This document shows, one piece after another, positions 1 to 10,046 of a DNA stretch of 64,000 nt. Every line of letters starts with the position of its first letter. Position 1 is the first letter of the stretch. A program made the translations under genes and the position numbers. The notes below the pieces were generated by a model. It had not been told where the DNA came from. It was given only the letters and a program-made list of their open reading frames with translations, and did not search any database. The DNA comes from Sinorhizobium alkalisoli (GTDB lineage Bacteria; Pseudomonadota; Alphaproteobacteria; Rhizobiales; Rhizobiaceae), in NCBI RefSeq assembly GCF_008932245.1, contig NZ_CP034909.1:2232001-2296000 (forward strand). The letters run 5' to 3'.

Positions 1-2
1 TG

Positions 3-752
3 AGTTGGCTCGGCGGCGCTGTCACGGGCGATTTCGGCACCTCCTGGGCGAGCAAGCAATCCGTCAGCGAACAGATCGGCAAGCGGCTCGGCAATTCTCT
101 CTTTCTCGCCTTCTTCGCGGCACTCGTCTCGGTGCCGCTTGCCGTCGGCCTCGGCATGGTGGCGGTACAGTTCCGCAACCGCATGCCGGACAAGATCATC
201 AATGTGATCTCGCTTGCGGCGATTTCACTGCCGGAATTCTTCGTTGGCTATCTTCTGATCATGGTCTTTGCCGTCGAATGGGGCGTCGCCACCTTCCCGG
301 CCACCGTCTATGACAGCATGGCGCTTGCCGATCGGCTGTCGGCGATCGCGCTTCCCGTCGCGACGCTCGTGCTGGTCGTCCTTGCCCACATGATGCGCAT
401 GACGCGGGCGGCGATCCTCAACGTGATGTCCTCGGCCTATGTCGAGACGGCGGAACTGAAAGGGCTCAGCACCTTCCGCATCATCGCCCGTCATGCCGCG
501 CCGAATGCGGTGGCGCCGGTGATCAACGTCATCGCACTCAACCTCGCCTATCTGGTCGTCGGCGTGGTCGTCGTGGAGGTCGTCTTCGTCTATCCGGGCA
601 TGGGGCAATACATGGTCGATGCGGTGACGGTGCGCGATATGCCGGTCGTGCAGGCCTGTGGCCTCATTTTCGCAGCCTTCTACATCTTCCTCAACATGGC
701 GGCCGACATTCTCGCCATTCTCGCCAATCCGAGACTGAGGCATCCGCGATGA
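3..752 (+). CDS. Oligopeptide/dipeptide ABC transporter permease (DppB-like), 5' truncated
   Basis: Inner-membrane permease of a peptide-type ABC importer. The window cuts off its 5' end; 249 residues are visible, starting inside the periplasmic part (SWLGGAVTGDFGTSW). Several hydrophobic helices follow, and the cytoplasmic ATPase-contact loop is recognisable in SAYVETAELKGLSTFR. The stop codon overlaps the start of the next permease (ATGA), so the two are translationally coupled. The DppB/DppC order followed by ATPases is the standard arrangement of this family. The binding protein is presumably upstream of the window. The substrate cannot be read from the sequence. Confidence 0.9.
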   Translation, partial: SWLGGAVTGDFGTSWASKQSVSEQIGKRLGNSLFLAFFAALVSVPLAVGLGMVAVQFRNRMPDKIINVISLAAISLPEFFVGYLLIMVFAVEWGVATFPATVYDSMALADRLSAIALPVATLVLVVLAHMMRMTRAAILNVMSSAYVETAELKGLSTFRIIARHAAPNAVAPVINVIALNLAYLVVGVVVVEVVFVYPGMGQYMVDAVTVRDMPVVQACGLIFAAFYIFLNMAADILAILANPRLRHPR

Positions 753-1576
753 ACGTGAAATCCATACCAATCAGCGCCTGGGTTGGCATTGCCGGCATCG
801 CCATTGCGATCCTCTGCGCGGTCTTCGCGCCATTTCTCGCCCCCTTTGGCGAGCGGGAAATCGTCGGCGAGATCTGGATGCCGGCCGGTGGGGAATTCCT
901 GCTCGGAACCGACAATCTCGGGCGCGACCTGCTCTCGCGCCTGATCTATGGCGCCCGCACCACCATCCTCGTGGCGCTGGCGGCCACCGTACTTTCCTTC
1001 GCGCTTGGCATGATCTTAAGCTTCGCCGCAGCCGTGATGGGCGGCTTCGTCGACCAGCTGTTTTCGCGCTTCAACGACCTGATGATGGCGATCCCGACAC
1101 TGATCTTCGCCCTTGTCGTGCTTGCCGTGCTGCCACAGCACCTCTGGATCCTGATCCTCGTCATGGCCGTGCTCGATTCCACCCGCGTCTTCCGCATTGG
1201 CCGTGCCGTGGCGCTCGATGTCGCGGTGATGGAGTTCGTCGAGGCGGCAAGGCTGCGCGGCGAAGGCTCGCTCTGGATCATTTTCCGGGAAATCCTGCCG
1301 AACACGCTGTCGCCGCTGCTCGCCGAATTCGGCCTGCGCTTCGCCTTTTCGATCCTGTTCCTCTCCACGCTCTCCTTCCTCGGCCTCGGGATCCAGCCGC
1401 CGGCCGCCGATTGGGGCGGCATGGTCAAGGACAACAAGGACGGCATCATCTTCGGCATCTCGGCCGCGCTCGTGCCCGGTGCCGCGATCGCCACGCTTGC
1501 CATCTGCGTCAACCTGGTCGTCGACTGGCTGATGAAGCGTACTTCGAGCCTGAAAGGAGGCCGCGGCGATGCCTGA
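749..1576 (+). CDS. Oligopeptide/dipeptide ABC transporter permease (DppC-like)
   Basis: Second permease of the peptide-type importer, 275 residues, a normal DppC length. It begins with an N-terminal transmembrane segment (about residues 8-30), followed by a periplasmic stretch with the family's LLGTDNLGRDLLSRLIYGAR motif. The ATPase-contact loop is FVEAARLRGEGSLWIIFREI. The start overlaps the stop of the upstream permease by 4 nt, and the stop overlaps the start of the ATPase gene by 8 nt. These overlaps mark one operon. Confidence 0.92.
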   Translation: MNVKSIPISAWVGIAGIAIAILCAVFAPFLAPFGEREIVGEIWMPAGGEFLLGTDNLGRDLLSRLIYGARTTILVALAATVLSFALGMILSFAAAVMGGFVDQLFSRFNDLMMAIPTLIFALVVLAVLPQHLWILILVMAVLDSTRVFRIGRAVALDVAVMEFVEAARLRGEGSLWIIFREILPNTLSPLLAEFGLRFAFSILFLSTLSFLGLGIQPPAADWGGMVKDNKDGIIFGISAALVPGAAIATLAICVNLVVDWLMKRTSSLKGGRGDA

Positions 1577-3200
1577 TCTGCTTTCCGTAAAGAACCTCAA
1601 GATCGAGGCGACGAGCTATCCGCCGGGCGAACCGCCGAAGGTGGTCACATTGGTCGAAGGCGTTTCCTTCGAGCTCGAGAAGGGCAAGGTGCTGGGCCTG
1701 ATCGGCGAATCCGGCGCCGGCAAGTCGACGATCGGCCTTTCGGCGCTCGCCTATGGCCGCGGCGGCGTCCGCATCACCGGCGGCGAAGTGCTGCTCGACG
1801 GCAAGGACATCCTGAAGCTCGACAAGACCGGCATCCGCATGATCCGCGGCGCCCGGGTCTGCTACGTCGCCCAATCCGCCGCTGCCGCATTCAACCCGGC
1901 CCACAAGCTCGGCGACCAGGTGATCGAAGCCTCGCTCCGCCACGGCATCATGACGCGCGAGGAAGCGAAAGAGCGCGCGCTCTATCTTTTCCGCGTGCTC
2001 GGCCTTCCCAACCCGGAAAACTTTGGCGAGCGCTATCCGCACCAGGTCTCCGGCGGGCAGTTGCAGCGCGCCATGACCGCCATGGCGCTCTGCCCCAATC
2101 CGGAGTTGATCGTCTTCGACGAACCGACGACGGCGCTCGACGTGACGACGCAGATCGACGTGCTCGCGGCCATCAAGCACGCGATCGAGGAAACGCGTAC
2201 GGCGGCGCTCTACATCACCCACGACCTCGCGGTGGTGGCGCAAGTTTCCGACGACATCATGGTGCTGCGCCATGGCAAGACCGTCGAATACGGCACGACG
2301 AAACAGGTGATCGAAGCCCCAAAGGAAGACTATACGCGGGCGCTGGTCAGCGTCCGCCAAACGAAGCGGGCAGAAGCCGAAGACCAATCCGGCACACTTC
2401 TCAAGATCGAGCATGTCCATGCCGCCTATGGCAACGGCTTCAAGGTGCTGCATGACGTCTCGATGCATCTGCCGAAGGGCCAGACGCTGGCGATCGTCGG
2501 CGAATCCGGCTCCGGCAAATCGACCCTCGCGCGCGTCATCACCGGGCTCCTGCCGCCGACCGAGGGGCGGATCACCTTCGAGGGCAAGGAGCTGCCGAAG
2601 GCTCTGAAGAGCCGGACACAGGAGGAACTGCGCCGGATCCAGATGATCTACCAGATGGCGGACACGGCGATGAATCCGCGCCAGACGGTGCGCGACATCA
2701 TTGGACGGCCGCTCTCCTTCTATTTCGGAATGCGAGGCGCGAGGAAGACCGAACGTATCAAGGAACTGCTCGACCAGATCGAGATGGGATCGCGCTTCCT
2801 CGACCGCTATCCCGCCGAACTGTCCGGCGGCCAGAAGCAGCGCGTCGCGATCGCTCGGGCGCTCGCCGCCGAGCCCGAGCTCATCCTCTGCGACGAACCG
2901 ACCTCGGCGCTCGATCCGCTTGTGGCCGAAGGCATCCTGAATCTGCTTCTGAAGCTTCAGGAGGAAACCGCTGTTTCCTATGTCTTTATCACCCACGACA
3001 TCGCCATCGTCCGAGCCATTGCCGATAGCGTCGCCGTGATGCATCGCGGCCGGCTGGTTCGCTTCGGGCCGAAATCGAAGGTACTGTCGCCCCCCTTCGA
3101 CGACTATACCGACCTCCTGCTGAAGTCGGTTCCGGAAATGGAGATCGGCTGGCTCGAAAGCGTGCTCGCGACTCGGCGCATGGAAAGCGCCGGGAATTGA
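1569..3200 (+). CDS. Fused double ATPase of peptide-type ABC transporter (DppD-DppF fusion)
   Basis: Cytoplasmic energy-coupling protein with two complete ABC domains in one 543-residue chain, replacing the separate DppD and DppF subunits. Domain 1 has Walker A GESGAGKS at residue 46, signature VSGGQLQRAM and Walker B LIVFDEPTTALD. Domain 2 has Walker A GESGSGKS at residue 311, signature LSGGQKQRVA and Walker B LILCDEPTSALD. Both sets look intact, so both sites may hydrolyse ATP. Such fusions are known in the Opp/Dpp/glutathione (GsiA-like) group. The ribosome-binding site AAAGGAGG lies just upstream, inside the preceding permease gene. Confidence 0.93.
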   Translation: MPDLLSVKNLKIEATSYPPGEPPKVVTLVEGVSFELEKGKVLGLIGESGAGKSTIGLSALAYGRGGVRITGGEVLLDGKDILKLDKTGIRMIRGARVCYVAQSAAAAFNPAHKLGDQVIEASLRHGIMTREEAKERALYLFRVLGLPNPENFGERYPHQVSGGQLQRAMTAMALCPNPELIVFDEPTTALDVTTQIDVLAAIKHAIEETRTAALYITHDLAVVAQVSDDIMVLRHGKTVEYGTTKQVIEAPKEDYTRALVSVRQTKRAEAEDQSGTLLKIEHVHAAYGNGFKVLHDVSMHLPKGQTLAIVGESGSGKSTLARVITGLLPPTEGRITFEGKELPKALKSRTQEELRRIQMIYQMADTAMNPRQTVRDIIGRPLSFYFGMRGARKTERIKELLDQIEMGSRFLDRYPAELSGGQKQRVAIARALAAEPELILCDEPTSALDPLVAEGILNLLLKLQEETAVSYVFITHDIAIVRAIADSVAVMHRGRLVRFGPKSKVLSPPFDDYTDLLLKSVPEMEIGWLESVLATRRMESAGN

Positions 3201-3292
3201 CGGCAGGCGGATCGGCGGCGCGCCCTTTTACGCCCGCACGCTCCTTCCGCTGCTTAAGATAGTGCGCCTTCAGGTGCATCTCGAGGAACTGC

Positions 3293-5287
3293 ATGACCGA
3301 CCGCAACTTCACCGTCATCGAAAACGAATGGATCGCGCTCAAAGACGGGACTCGGCTTGCCTCGCGCATCTGGATGCCGGAGGGAACCGAGCAGAACCCC
3401 GTGCCGGCGGTGCTCGAATTCCTGCCTTATCGCAAGCGCGACGGCACCAGTGCGCGCGATGAATCCACCTATCCCGGCTTCGCCGCAGCCGGCATCGCCG
3501 GCGTTCGCGTTGACATCCGCGGATCGGGCGAATCCGAAGGCGTGATCGACGGCGAATACACGCCGCGCGAGCTGTCCGACGCATCAGAGATCATCGAATG
3601 GATCGCCGCGCAACCCTGGTCGAACGGCAAGGTCGGCATGATGGGCATTTCCTGGGGCGGCTTCAACGCGCTGCAGGTGGCCGCCCTCAAGCCGCCGGCC
3701 TTGAAGGCGGTGATCTCCATCGCCTCGACCGTCGACCGCTACAATGACGACATCCACTACAAGAACGGCTGCCATCTCTCCGCACAGCTCTCCTGGGCTG
3801 CGACCATGCTCGCTTACCAATCGCGCTCCCCCGATCCGGAACTCGTCGGCGAACGCTGGAAGGAAATGTGGCTGGAGCGGCTGGAGAACGAACCCTTCTT
3901 CCTCGAGGAATGGCTCGAACACCAGCGCCGCGACGACTTCTGGCGCCACGGCTCCATATGCGAAGACTTCGACGGTTTCCCGGTTCCGGCTCTCGTCATC
4001 GCCGGCTGGGCCGACGGCTACCGCAACACGCCGATCAAGGCGATCGAGGGTCTGGGCGACAGGGCCAAGGCGCTGATCGGCCCCTGGGTGCACAAATATC
4101 CGCATTTCGCCTGGCCGAAGCCGCGGGCGGATTTCCTCAGCGAGGCGATCCGCTGGTGGAACCGCTGGCTGCGAAACGAACGGAACGATGCCGAGCAGCT
4201 GCCGCAGATGCGCGCCTATATCCTCGACGGGCCGAGACCGGCGCTCCGCCGCGATGAGGATGCCGGCCGATGGATCGCCAAGGATGTTTGGACGGCACCC
4301 GAGATGCGCTCCTTCGGCATTGCCCGCGACGGCAGCCTCGCCAGCGGCCGTTCGAGAGAAGGCATCGGCGACGTCTACCTCCGTTCGCCGCTCGACACCG
4401 GCACGGCCGCCGGCGAGTATTTCACCCTCAAGCCGGACGCGGAGCTGGCGGGCGACCAGCGCATCGACGATGCCGGCTCCCTCACCTTCGAGACGCATCC
4501 TTTGCTCGAGGCCGAGGACTATCTCGGGCAACCGGTCCTCAGCCTCGACGTCAGTTGCGCCGCCGCGACCGCCAACCTGATCGCACGCCTCGTCGACGTC
4601 CATCCGGACGGCACGGCGACCCGCGTCTCCTTCGGCGTGTTGAACCTGGCCCACCGCAACGGCAATGCAAAGCCGGTGCCGATGGAGAAGAACCATAGGA
4701 CGCGCATCACTCTCGTGCTCGACGCCTGCGGCTATCGCTTCCGCGCCGGTCATCGTATCCGCCTGTCGCTGTCGACATCCTATTGGCCGATGATCCTGCC
4801 GAGCCCAAGCGATCCCGGCCTGACGGTCGACACGGAGAGCCTGTCGCTTTCGCTGCCGCTCCTCGGGGACCATCGCGAAATCGTCGTGCCGCAGCCAGCC
4901 AATCCCAACCCGCTGCCGCATTATATCGCGCACTCGCAGCCGCAGACCCGACGGACGGTCGAACGCGACATGACGCGGGGCGTGACCCATTACACGATCT
5001 ATGAGGACACAGGCCTCGTCGAGCACCCCGATACCGGCAATGCGACACAGGACATACGCTGCGAAATCTGGTCGATCGCCCCCGACGATCCGCATTCTGT
5101 GACGGGCGTCTCCACCTGGACCTGTACCGCCCGGCGCGATGGCAGATCCTTGAAGACGATCTCGAAGTCGCGACTTTCCTGCACCGGGAGCGAATGGATC
5201 ACCTCGGCCAAGGTCGAAGCGTTCGAGGAGGAGACAAAGATCTTTGAAAAGACCTTTGAGAAGCGCATTCGACGGGACCTGATGTGA
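3293..5287 (+). CDS. CocE/NonD family alpha/beta hydrolase (X-Pro dipeptidyl-peptidase type)
   Basis: 664-residue serine hydrolase of the S15/CocE type, which cleaves acyl or peptidyl bonds. The nucleophile elbow GISWGG places the catalytic Ser near residue 120. The N-terminal catalytic domain is followed by the family's C-terminal jelly-roll domain from about residue 330. No signal peptide is visible, so it is probably cytoplasmic. It follows the peptide ABC operon on the same strand after 92 nt, which suggests it processes the imported substrate (an amide, peptide or ester). That link is inference from position. Confidence 0.88.
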   Translation: MTDRNFTVIENEWIALKDGTRLASRIWMPEGTEQNPVPAVLEFLPYRKRDGTSARDESTYPGFAAAGIAGVRVDIRGSGESEGVIDGEYTPRELSDASEIIEWIAAQPWSNGKVGMMGISWGGFNALQVAALKPPALKAVISIASTVDRYNDDIHYKNGCHLSAQLSWAATMLAYQSRSPDPELVGERWKEMWLERLENEPFFLEEWLEHQRRDDFWRHGSICEDFDGFPVPALVIAGWADGYRNTPIKAIEGLGDRAKALIGPWVHKYPHFAWPKPRADFLSEAIRWWNRWLRNERNDAEQLPQMRAYILDGPRPALRRDEDAGRWIAKDVWTAPEMRSFGIARDGSLASGRSREGIGDVYLRSPLDTGTAAGEYFTLKPDAELAGDQRIDDAGSLTFETHPLLEAEDYLGQPVLSLDVSCAAATANLIARLVDVHPDGTATRVSFGVLNLAHRNGNAKPVPMEKNHRTRITLVLDACGYRFRAGHRIRLSLSTSYWPMILPSPSDPGLTVDTESLSLSLPLLGDHREIVVPQPANPNPLPHYIAHSQPQTRRTVERDMTRGVTHYTIYEDTGLVEHPDTGNATQDIRCEIWSIAPDDPHSVTGVSTWTCTARRDGRSLKTISKSRLSCTGSEWITSAKVEAFEEETKIFEKTFEKRIRRDLM

Positions 5288-5323
5288 GGCCGTGGATGTC
5301 GTAAGCCTTGCAGAGGATGGAGG

Positions 5324-6247
5324 ATGGATCTGCACCGTTCGAAACCGATGCCGGCCGAGCCGGAAATTCTCGCCTTCCATGTGCGTTGCGAAGCCTTCTA
5401 TCCGGCTGACGCCGTGAATGCTTCCGTGGGGGATCAGCGGCGATACTACGACGCGCTTTGCGCCGAATTCGATGCGCCGACACCGGACGGGCTGACGCGG
5501 CGAGATGCCCGCATCGGTGGGCGGATTCCGGTCCGTTATTACCGGCCGGCGGAGGTCGCGACCGAGGCGCGCATTATTTATCTCCACGGCGGTGGCTTTG
5601 TCGTCGGTTCGCTCGACAGCCACGACGCCATTTGCGCAGAGCTGGCGGACAGAACGCGGGCGGAACTGGTCTCGGTCGACTATCGGCTGGCACCGGAGCA
5701 TGTCTGGCCCGCGGCCCACGAGGACTGCTACAGCGTGCTCGAGACGCTGATCGCCGAGGGCAGGCCACTGGTGATCGTCGGCGACAGTGCCGGCGGCAAT
5801 CTCGCGGCCGGCCTCGTGCTCAGGGCCAGGTCGGAAGGGCTTGCCGGCATCGCCGGACAGGTGCTGATCTATCCCGCGCTCGGTGGCGATCTCGTCGGCG
5901 GCTCCTATGTCGAAATGGGTGAAGCGCCCGGGCTTTCGACGGCGGATGTCGCCTATTACCGGGAGATCCTGAGGGCACCGGCGGCCGATGTCTTGGCGCA
6001 CCCGCTCAAGGCGAAGGACTTCGCCGGGCTGCCGCCAACCTATATAACCGCCGCCAGGTTCGACCCCTTGCGCGACGACGCACGCACCTACGCGGCTGAG
6101 CTTGCTGCCGCGGGCGTCGACATCACCTTTCGGGAGGAGCCGCAGATGATCCACGCCTGGCTCCGGGCGCGGCATGTGAGCCCAGGAGCGCGGGAGGGCT
6201 TCCGCCGCCTCGTCGATGGCGTGGCGAGACTGGTCGGAACGGCATGA
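5324..6247 (+). CDS. Alpha/beta hydrolase of the hormone-sensitive-lipase family
   Basis: 307-residue esterase of the HSL (bacterial family IV) group. The oxyanion motif HGGGFVVGS lies near residue 87, and the nucleophile motif GDSAGG has its Ser near residue 155. FDPLRDD and MIHAWL near the C terminus supply the likely Asp and His. No export signal. It lies 36 nt after the CocE-type hydrolase, and its stop overlaps the start of the following ACT gene (ATGA). It is therefore part of the same catabolic operon. Substrate unknown; a carboxylester or amide is expected. Confidence 0.88.
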   Translation: MDLHRSKPMPAEPEILAFHVRCEAFYPADAVNASVGDQRRYYDALCAEFDAPTPDGLTRRDARIGGRIPVRYYRPAEVATEARIIYLHGGGFVVGSLDSHDAICAELADRTRAELVSVDYRLAPEHVWPAAHEDCYSVLETLIAEGRPLVIVGDSAGGNLAAGLVLRARSEGLAGIAGQVLIYPALGGDLVGGSYVEMGEAPGLSTADVAYYREILRAPAADVLAHPLKAKDFAGLPPTYITAARFDPLRDDARTYAAELAAAGVDITFREEPQMIHAWLRARHVSPGAREGFRRLVDGVARLVGTA

Positions 6248-6640
6248 GCGCAGCCGGAGAGACCGACCTCGCACGACTGCTTGCGCAGATGAATCCGATC
6301 CTGCGCGAGAACGAATATGTCTATTGCAGCGTCCAAGGCGACGTCGAGCGCTGGATCCCGCTCGAACCGATTGGCACTTTCCGCGAGGCCGAGGGCGTGA
6401 CGCTGATCCTTGAGCGCTCGCGCGCCGAAGCCGCCCGGCTGCCCTATGGTCCCGTGTTGCGCCTGATCACGCTCGGCGTTCATTCTGCGCTTGAGGCGGT
6501 CGGCCTCACAGCGGCGGTCTCGGCCGCCGCTCGCGCGCCAAGGCATCAGCGCCAATATCGTCGCCGCGTTTTACCACGACCACATCTTCGTGCCGGCTGC
6601 GGATGCAGCGCGGGCCCTGGAAGCATTGCGGGCGCTGTAG
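6244..6640 (+). pseudogene. ACT_3-family small protein interrupted by a single-base frameshift
   Basis: The first 94 or so codons match the ACT_3 (former DUF2241) pattern, including GTFREAEGVTLILERS and ITLGVHSALEAVGLTAAV. The frame then breaks at the C-rich run near 6521-6530. Removing one C there restores QGISANIVAAFYHDHIFVP and a stop at 6638-6640, giving about 131 residues, the usual family length. The span of 397 nt is a multiple of three plus one, which fits a one-base insertion. Left uncorrected, the original frame runs on into the downstream LysR gene. It may be a real null mutation or a sequencing or assembly error. ACT_3 proteins are thought to bind amino-acid-like ligands. Confidence 0.85.
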
Positions 6641-6723
6641 CCCGGCTTCGCTTAGCTCAAAGCAGGTGGAACAGCCCAACACATGGACTTGCGTTCCCTG
6701 CTCCGGCTGGTCTTAATCGCTTC

Positions 6724-7632
6724 ATGGCATTCACGCTCCGACAATTGCAATATTTCGTCGCCGTCGCCGAACAGGGCTCCGTCACCCGCGCGGCACAGAA
6801 CCTGTCGATCTCCCAGTCCTCGATAACAGAGGCGATCAAGGAACTTGAGGGAGACCTTGGCGTCGAGCTCTTCGACCGCCATCCGCGCGGGCTCTCCGTT
6901 ACCCATAACGGCCACCAATTCCTGCGCCACGCGACCAAGATACTTGCCGATGTTTCCGATGCGCGGCGCAGCTTCTCCGACAGCCGCGAGGAACGAGGCG
7001 GCAAGCTCAATCTCGGCGTCACCTCGCTGGTTGCCGGTTACGTGCTCTCCGACCTGCTCGCCCGCTATCGCCGCGCCTGCCCGGGTGTCGAGGTGAGCGC
7101 CCTCGAAGACAATGGCTCCTATCTCGAACATCTACTGATCGGTGGCGAACTCGACGTGGCCGTCATGGTGATCTCAAACCTGCGCGATCGCATGGCGCTG
7201 CAGGCGGAGATCCTCGAAACGTCGCCTTACCGCCTGTGGCTGCCGATTGGGCATCCGCTCGTCAGCGCCGACATCATCTCGGTCGGGGATATCGCCAGGG
7301 AACCGCTGATCATGCTGACGGTGGACGAGATCGAGGAGAACACCGGCAAGCTTCTGACGGCGCTCGGCGCGCGGCCGCATGTGGCCTTCCGCACCCGTTC
7401 CGTCGAAGCCGTCAGGAGCCTCGTGGCAACCGGCGCAGGCATCGCCCTGTTGCCGGATCTCATTTATCGGCCCTGGTCGCTCGAAGGCGACCGGATCGAG
7501 AGTCGCGATGTCTCCGGCGCCCTACCGGTGGTGCAGGTCGGCATGGTCTGGCGCAAGGGGTCGAGCCTGCCGCACTCGGCACGCGACTTCGTCGGCATCG
7601 CCGAGGCGATGCGCAGCGCACGACCCCGCTGA
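6724..7632 (+). CDS. LysR-family transcriptional regulator
   Basis: 302-residue LysR-type regulator. The N-terminal helix-turn-helix covers about residues 3-60 (LRQLQYFVAVAEQGSVTRAA) and a ligand-binding domain follows. The ATG at 6724 is the proper start: the longer frame upstream exists only because of the frameshift in the preceding ACT gene. It lies directly upstream of, and in the same direction as, the ydcSTUVW-like transporter operon, and a palindromic operator sits between them. It probably controls that operon and perhaps itself. The effector is presumably a polyamine or a related compound (inference). Confidence 0.92.
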   Translation: MAFTLRQLQYFVAVAEQGSVTRAAQNLSISQSSITEAIKELEGDLGVELFDRHPRGLSVTHNGHQFLRHATKILADVSDARRSFSDSREERGGKLNLGVTSLVAGYVLSDLLARYRRACPGVEVSALEDNGSYLEHLLIGGELDVAVMVISNLRDRMALQAEILETSPYRLWLPIGHPLVSADIISVGDIAREPLIMLTVDEIEENTGKLLTALGARPHVAFRTRSVEAVRSLVATGAGIALLPDLIYRPWSLEGDRIESRDVSGALPVVQVGMVWRKGSSLPHSARDFVGIAEAMRSARPR

Positions 7633-7642
7633 TCCGTAGTGA

Positions 7643-7659
7643 TATCGGAATTTCCGATA
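7643..7659. promoter_or_regulatory. Palindromic operator, probable LysR site
   Basis: The perfect inverted repeat TATCGGAA-T-TTCCGATA contains the T-N11-A core typical of LysR-family operators. It lies 11 nt after the LysR stop and about 100 nt before the transporter operon. A weaker ATTC...GAAT symmetry follows at 7665-7680. Confidence 0.6.
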
Positions 7660-7761
7660 ACGGCATTCTGATTAATGAATTTGCGAATACGTCGGAATAG
7701 AGGCACGCTTCACCTCGGGAACAAAGCCGCTGAATGAGCGGCTCAACTGGGGAGACTTCCG

Positions 7762-8922
7762 ATGAAGCAGATGTTGAAATCCTGCACGGCGCTGACCCTG
7801 TCGCTCGGCCTCGCCGCCCCTGCTCTGGCGCAGGAGCCGCTGAAGGAACTCGGAGCGGGTGAAGGCGCACTGTCGATCGTCGCCTGGCCCGGCTATATCG
7901 AGCGCGGCGAGACGGACAAGAACTACGACTGGGTCACCGAATTCGAGAACAAGACCGGCTGCAAGGTCAGCGTGAAGACCGCCGCCACCTCCGACGAGAT
8001 GGTGGCGCTGATGAATGAAGGCGGCTTCGATCTCGTCACCGCCTCGGGTGACGCCTCGCTACGCCTTGTTGCGGGAAAGCGCGTCCAGCCGATCAACACC
8101 GATCTGATCCCTAGCTGGAAAACGATCGACGAGCGCATGCAGAACGCGCCCTGGCATACGGCCGACGGCATCCATTACGGCACTCCCTATGTCTGGGGAC
8201 CGAACGTGCTGATGTACAACACGGACGCGTTCAAGGGTGAACCGCCGAAGAGCTGGAACGTCGTCTTCGAAGAAATGACGCTGCCCGACGGCAAATCCAA
8301 CAAGGGGCGCATCCAGGCCTATGACGGCCCCATCCATGTCGCCGATGCGGCCAACTACCTGATGACGCACAAGCCCGAGCTGGGCATCAAGGATCCTTAC
8401 GAGCTCGACGAGGACCAGTACAAGGCCGCCCTCGACCTGCTCCGCAATCAGCGCAAACTGGTCGGTCGCTACTGGCACGACGCCATGATCCAGATCGACG
8501 ACTTCAAAAACGAAGGCGTCGTCGCTTCCGGCTCATGGCCATTCCAAGTCAACCTGATGCAGGCCGAGAAGCTGCCGATCGCCTCGGTCATTCCGGAAGA
8601 AGGCGTGACGGGTTGGGCCGACACGACCATGCTGCATGCCGACAGCGAGCATCCGAACTGCGCCTATATGTGGATGGAACACACGCTGTCGCCGAAGGTC
8701 CAGGGCGACGTTTCCGCCTGGTTCGGCGCCAATCCCTCCGTCGGCGCCGCCTGCAAGGGCAACGAGCTTCTGACCGACGAAGGCTGCGCCACCAATGGCT
8801 ACGACGATTTCGAGAAGGTCAAGTTCTGGAAGACGCCGGTGTCCAAATGCGAAAGCCAGGGCGAATGCGTGCCCTATCACCGCTGGGTATCGGACTATAT
8901 CGGCGTGATCGGCGGGCGGTAA
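7762..8922 (+). CDS. Periplasmic polyamine-type substrate-binding protein (YdcS/PotF-like)
   Basis: 386-residue binding protein. A cleavable signal peptide ([20 protein letters not shown], cut after ALA-Q near residue 24) is followed by a PotD/PotF-type fold. Clear family stretches are [15 protein letters not shown] and [11 protein letters not shown]. It opens an operon with one ATPase, two permeases and an aminoaldehyde dehydrogenase, the same order as E. coli ydcSTUVW. The expected substrate is putrescine or a related polyamine; the exact ligand is not provable from sequence. GGGGAGA precedes the ATG. Confidence 0.9.
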   Translation: MKQMLKSCTALTLSLGLAAPALAQEPLKELGAGEGALSIVAWPGYIERGETDKNYDWVTEFENKTGCKVSVKTAATSDEMVALMNEGGFDLVTASGDASLRLVAGKRVQPINTDLIPSWKTIDERMQNAPWHTADGIHYGTPYVWGPNVLMYNTDAFKGEPPKSWNVVFEEMTLPDGKSNKGRIQAYDGPIHVADAANYLMTHKPELGIKDPYELDEDQYKAALDLLRNQRKLVGRYWHDAMIQIDDFKNEGVVASGSWPFQVNLMQAEKLPIASVIPEEGVTGWADTTMLHADSEHPNCAYMWMEHTLSPKVQGDVSAWFGANPSVGAACKGNELLTDEGCATNGYDDFEKVKFWKTPVSKCESQGECVPYHRWVSDYIGVIGGR

Positions 8923-8950
8923 TCCTCCGGCAATCGGACTGCAAGCATTT

Positions 8951-9030
8951 GCCCCTCTCCTCGCGTTTAACCCGAGGACTGGCCCTCTCCCCGCAAGCGG
9001 GGAGAAGGTCGCGGCAGCGGGATGAGGGGC
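8951..9030 (+). repeat. Dispersed intergenic palindromic repeat (type 2)
   Basis: Contains the hairpin CTCTCCCCGCAAGCGGGGAG preceded by TTTAACCCGAGGA. The same sequence recurs in inverted orientation at about 41597-41652, and a partial copy lies at 41480-41520. It lies between the binding-protein and ATPase genes of one operon, so it is transcribed and may tune relative expression, as REP-like elements can. Confidence 0.7.
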
Positions 9031-9050
9031 CGGAATCCTGGAGAATTTCT

Positions 9051-10042
<992 letters not shown>

Positions 10043-10046
<4 letters not shown>

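Noticed and set aside
1509..3044. Long open frame on the minus strand of the double ATPase gene
   Set aside because: Composition is the mirror of the real gene (Arg/Asp/His-rich) with no domain; shadow of a GC-rich gene.
3584..6274. 896-codon minus-strand frame across the two hydrolase genes
   Set aside because: Spans two clearly identified genes and their boundary; no family features.
6244..7632. A single 462-codon frame joining the ACT gene to the LysR gene
   Set aside because: The middle third is low-quality sequence created by a frameshift; each part matches its own family on its own.
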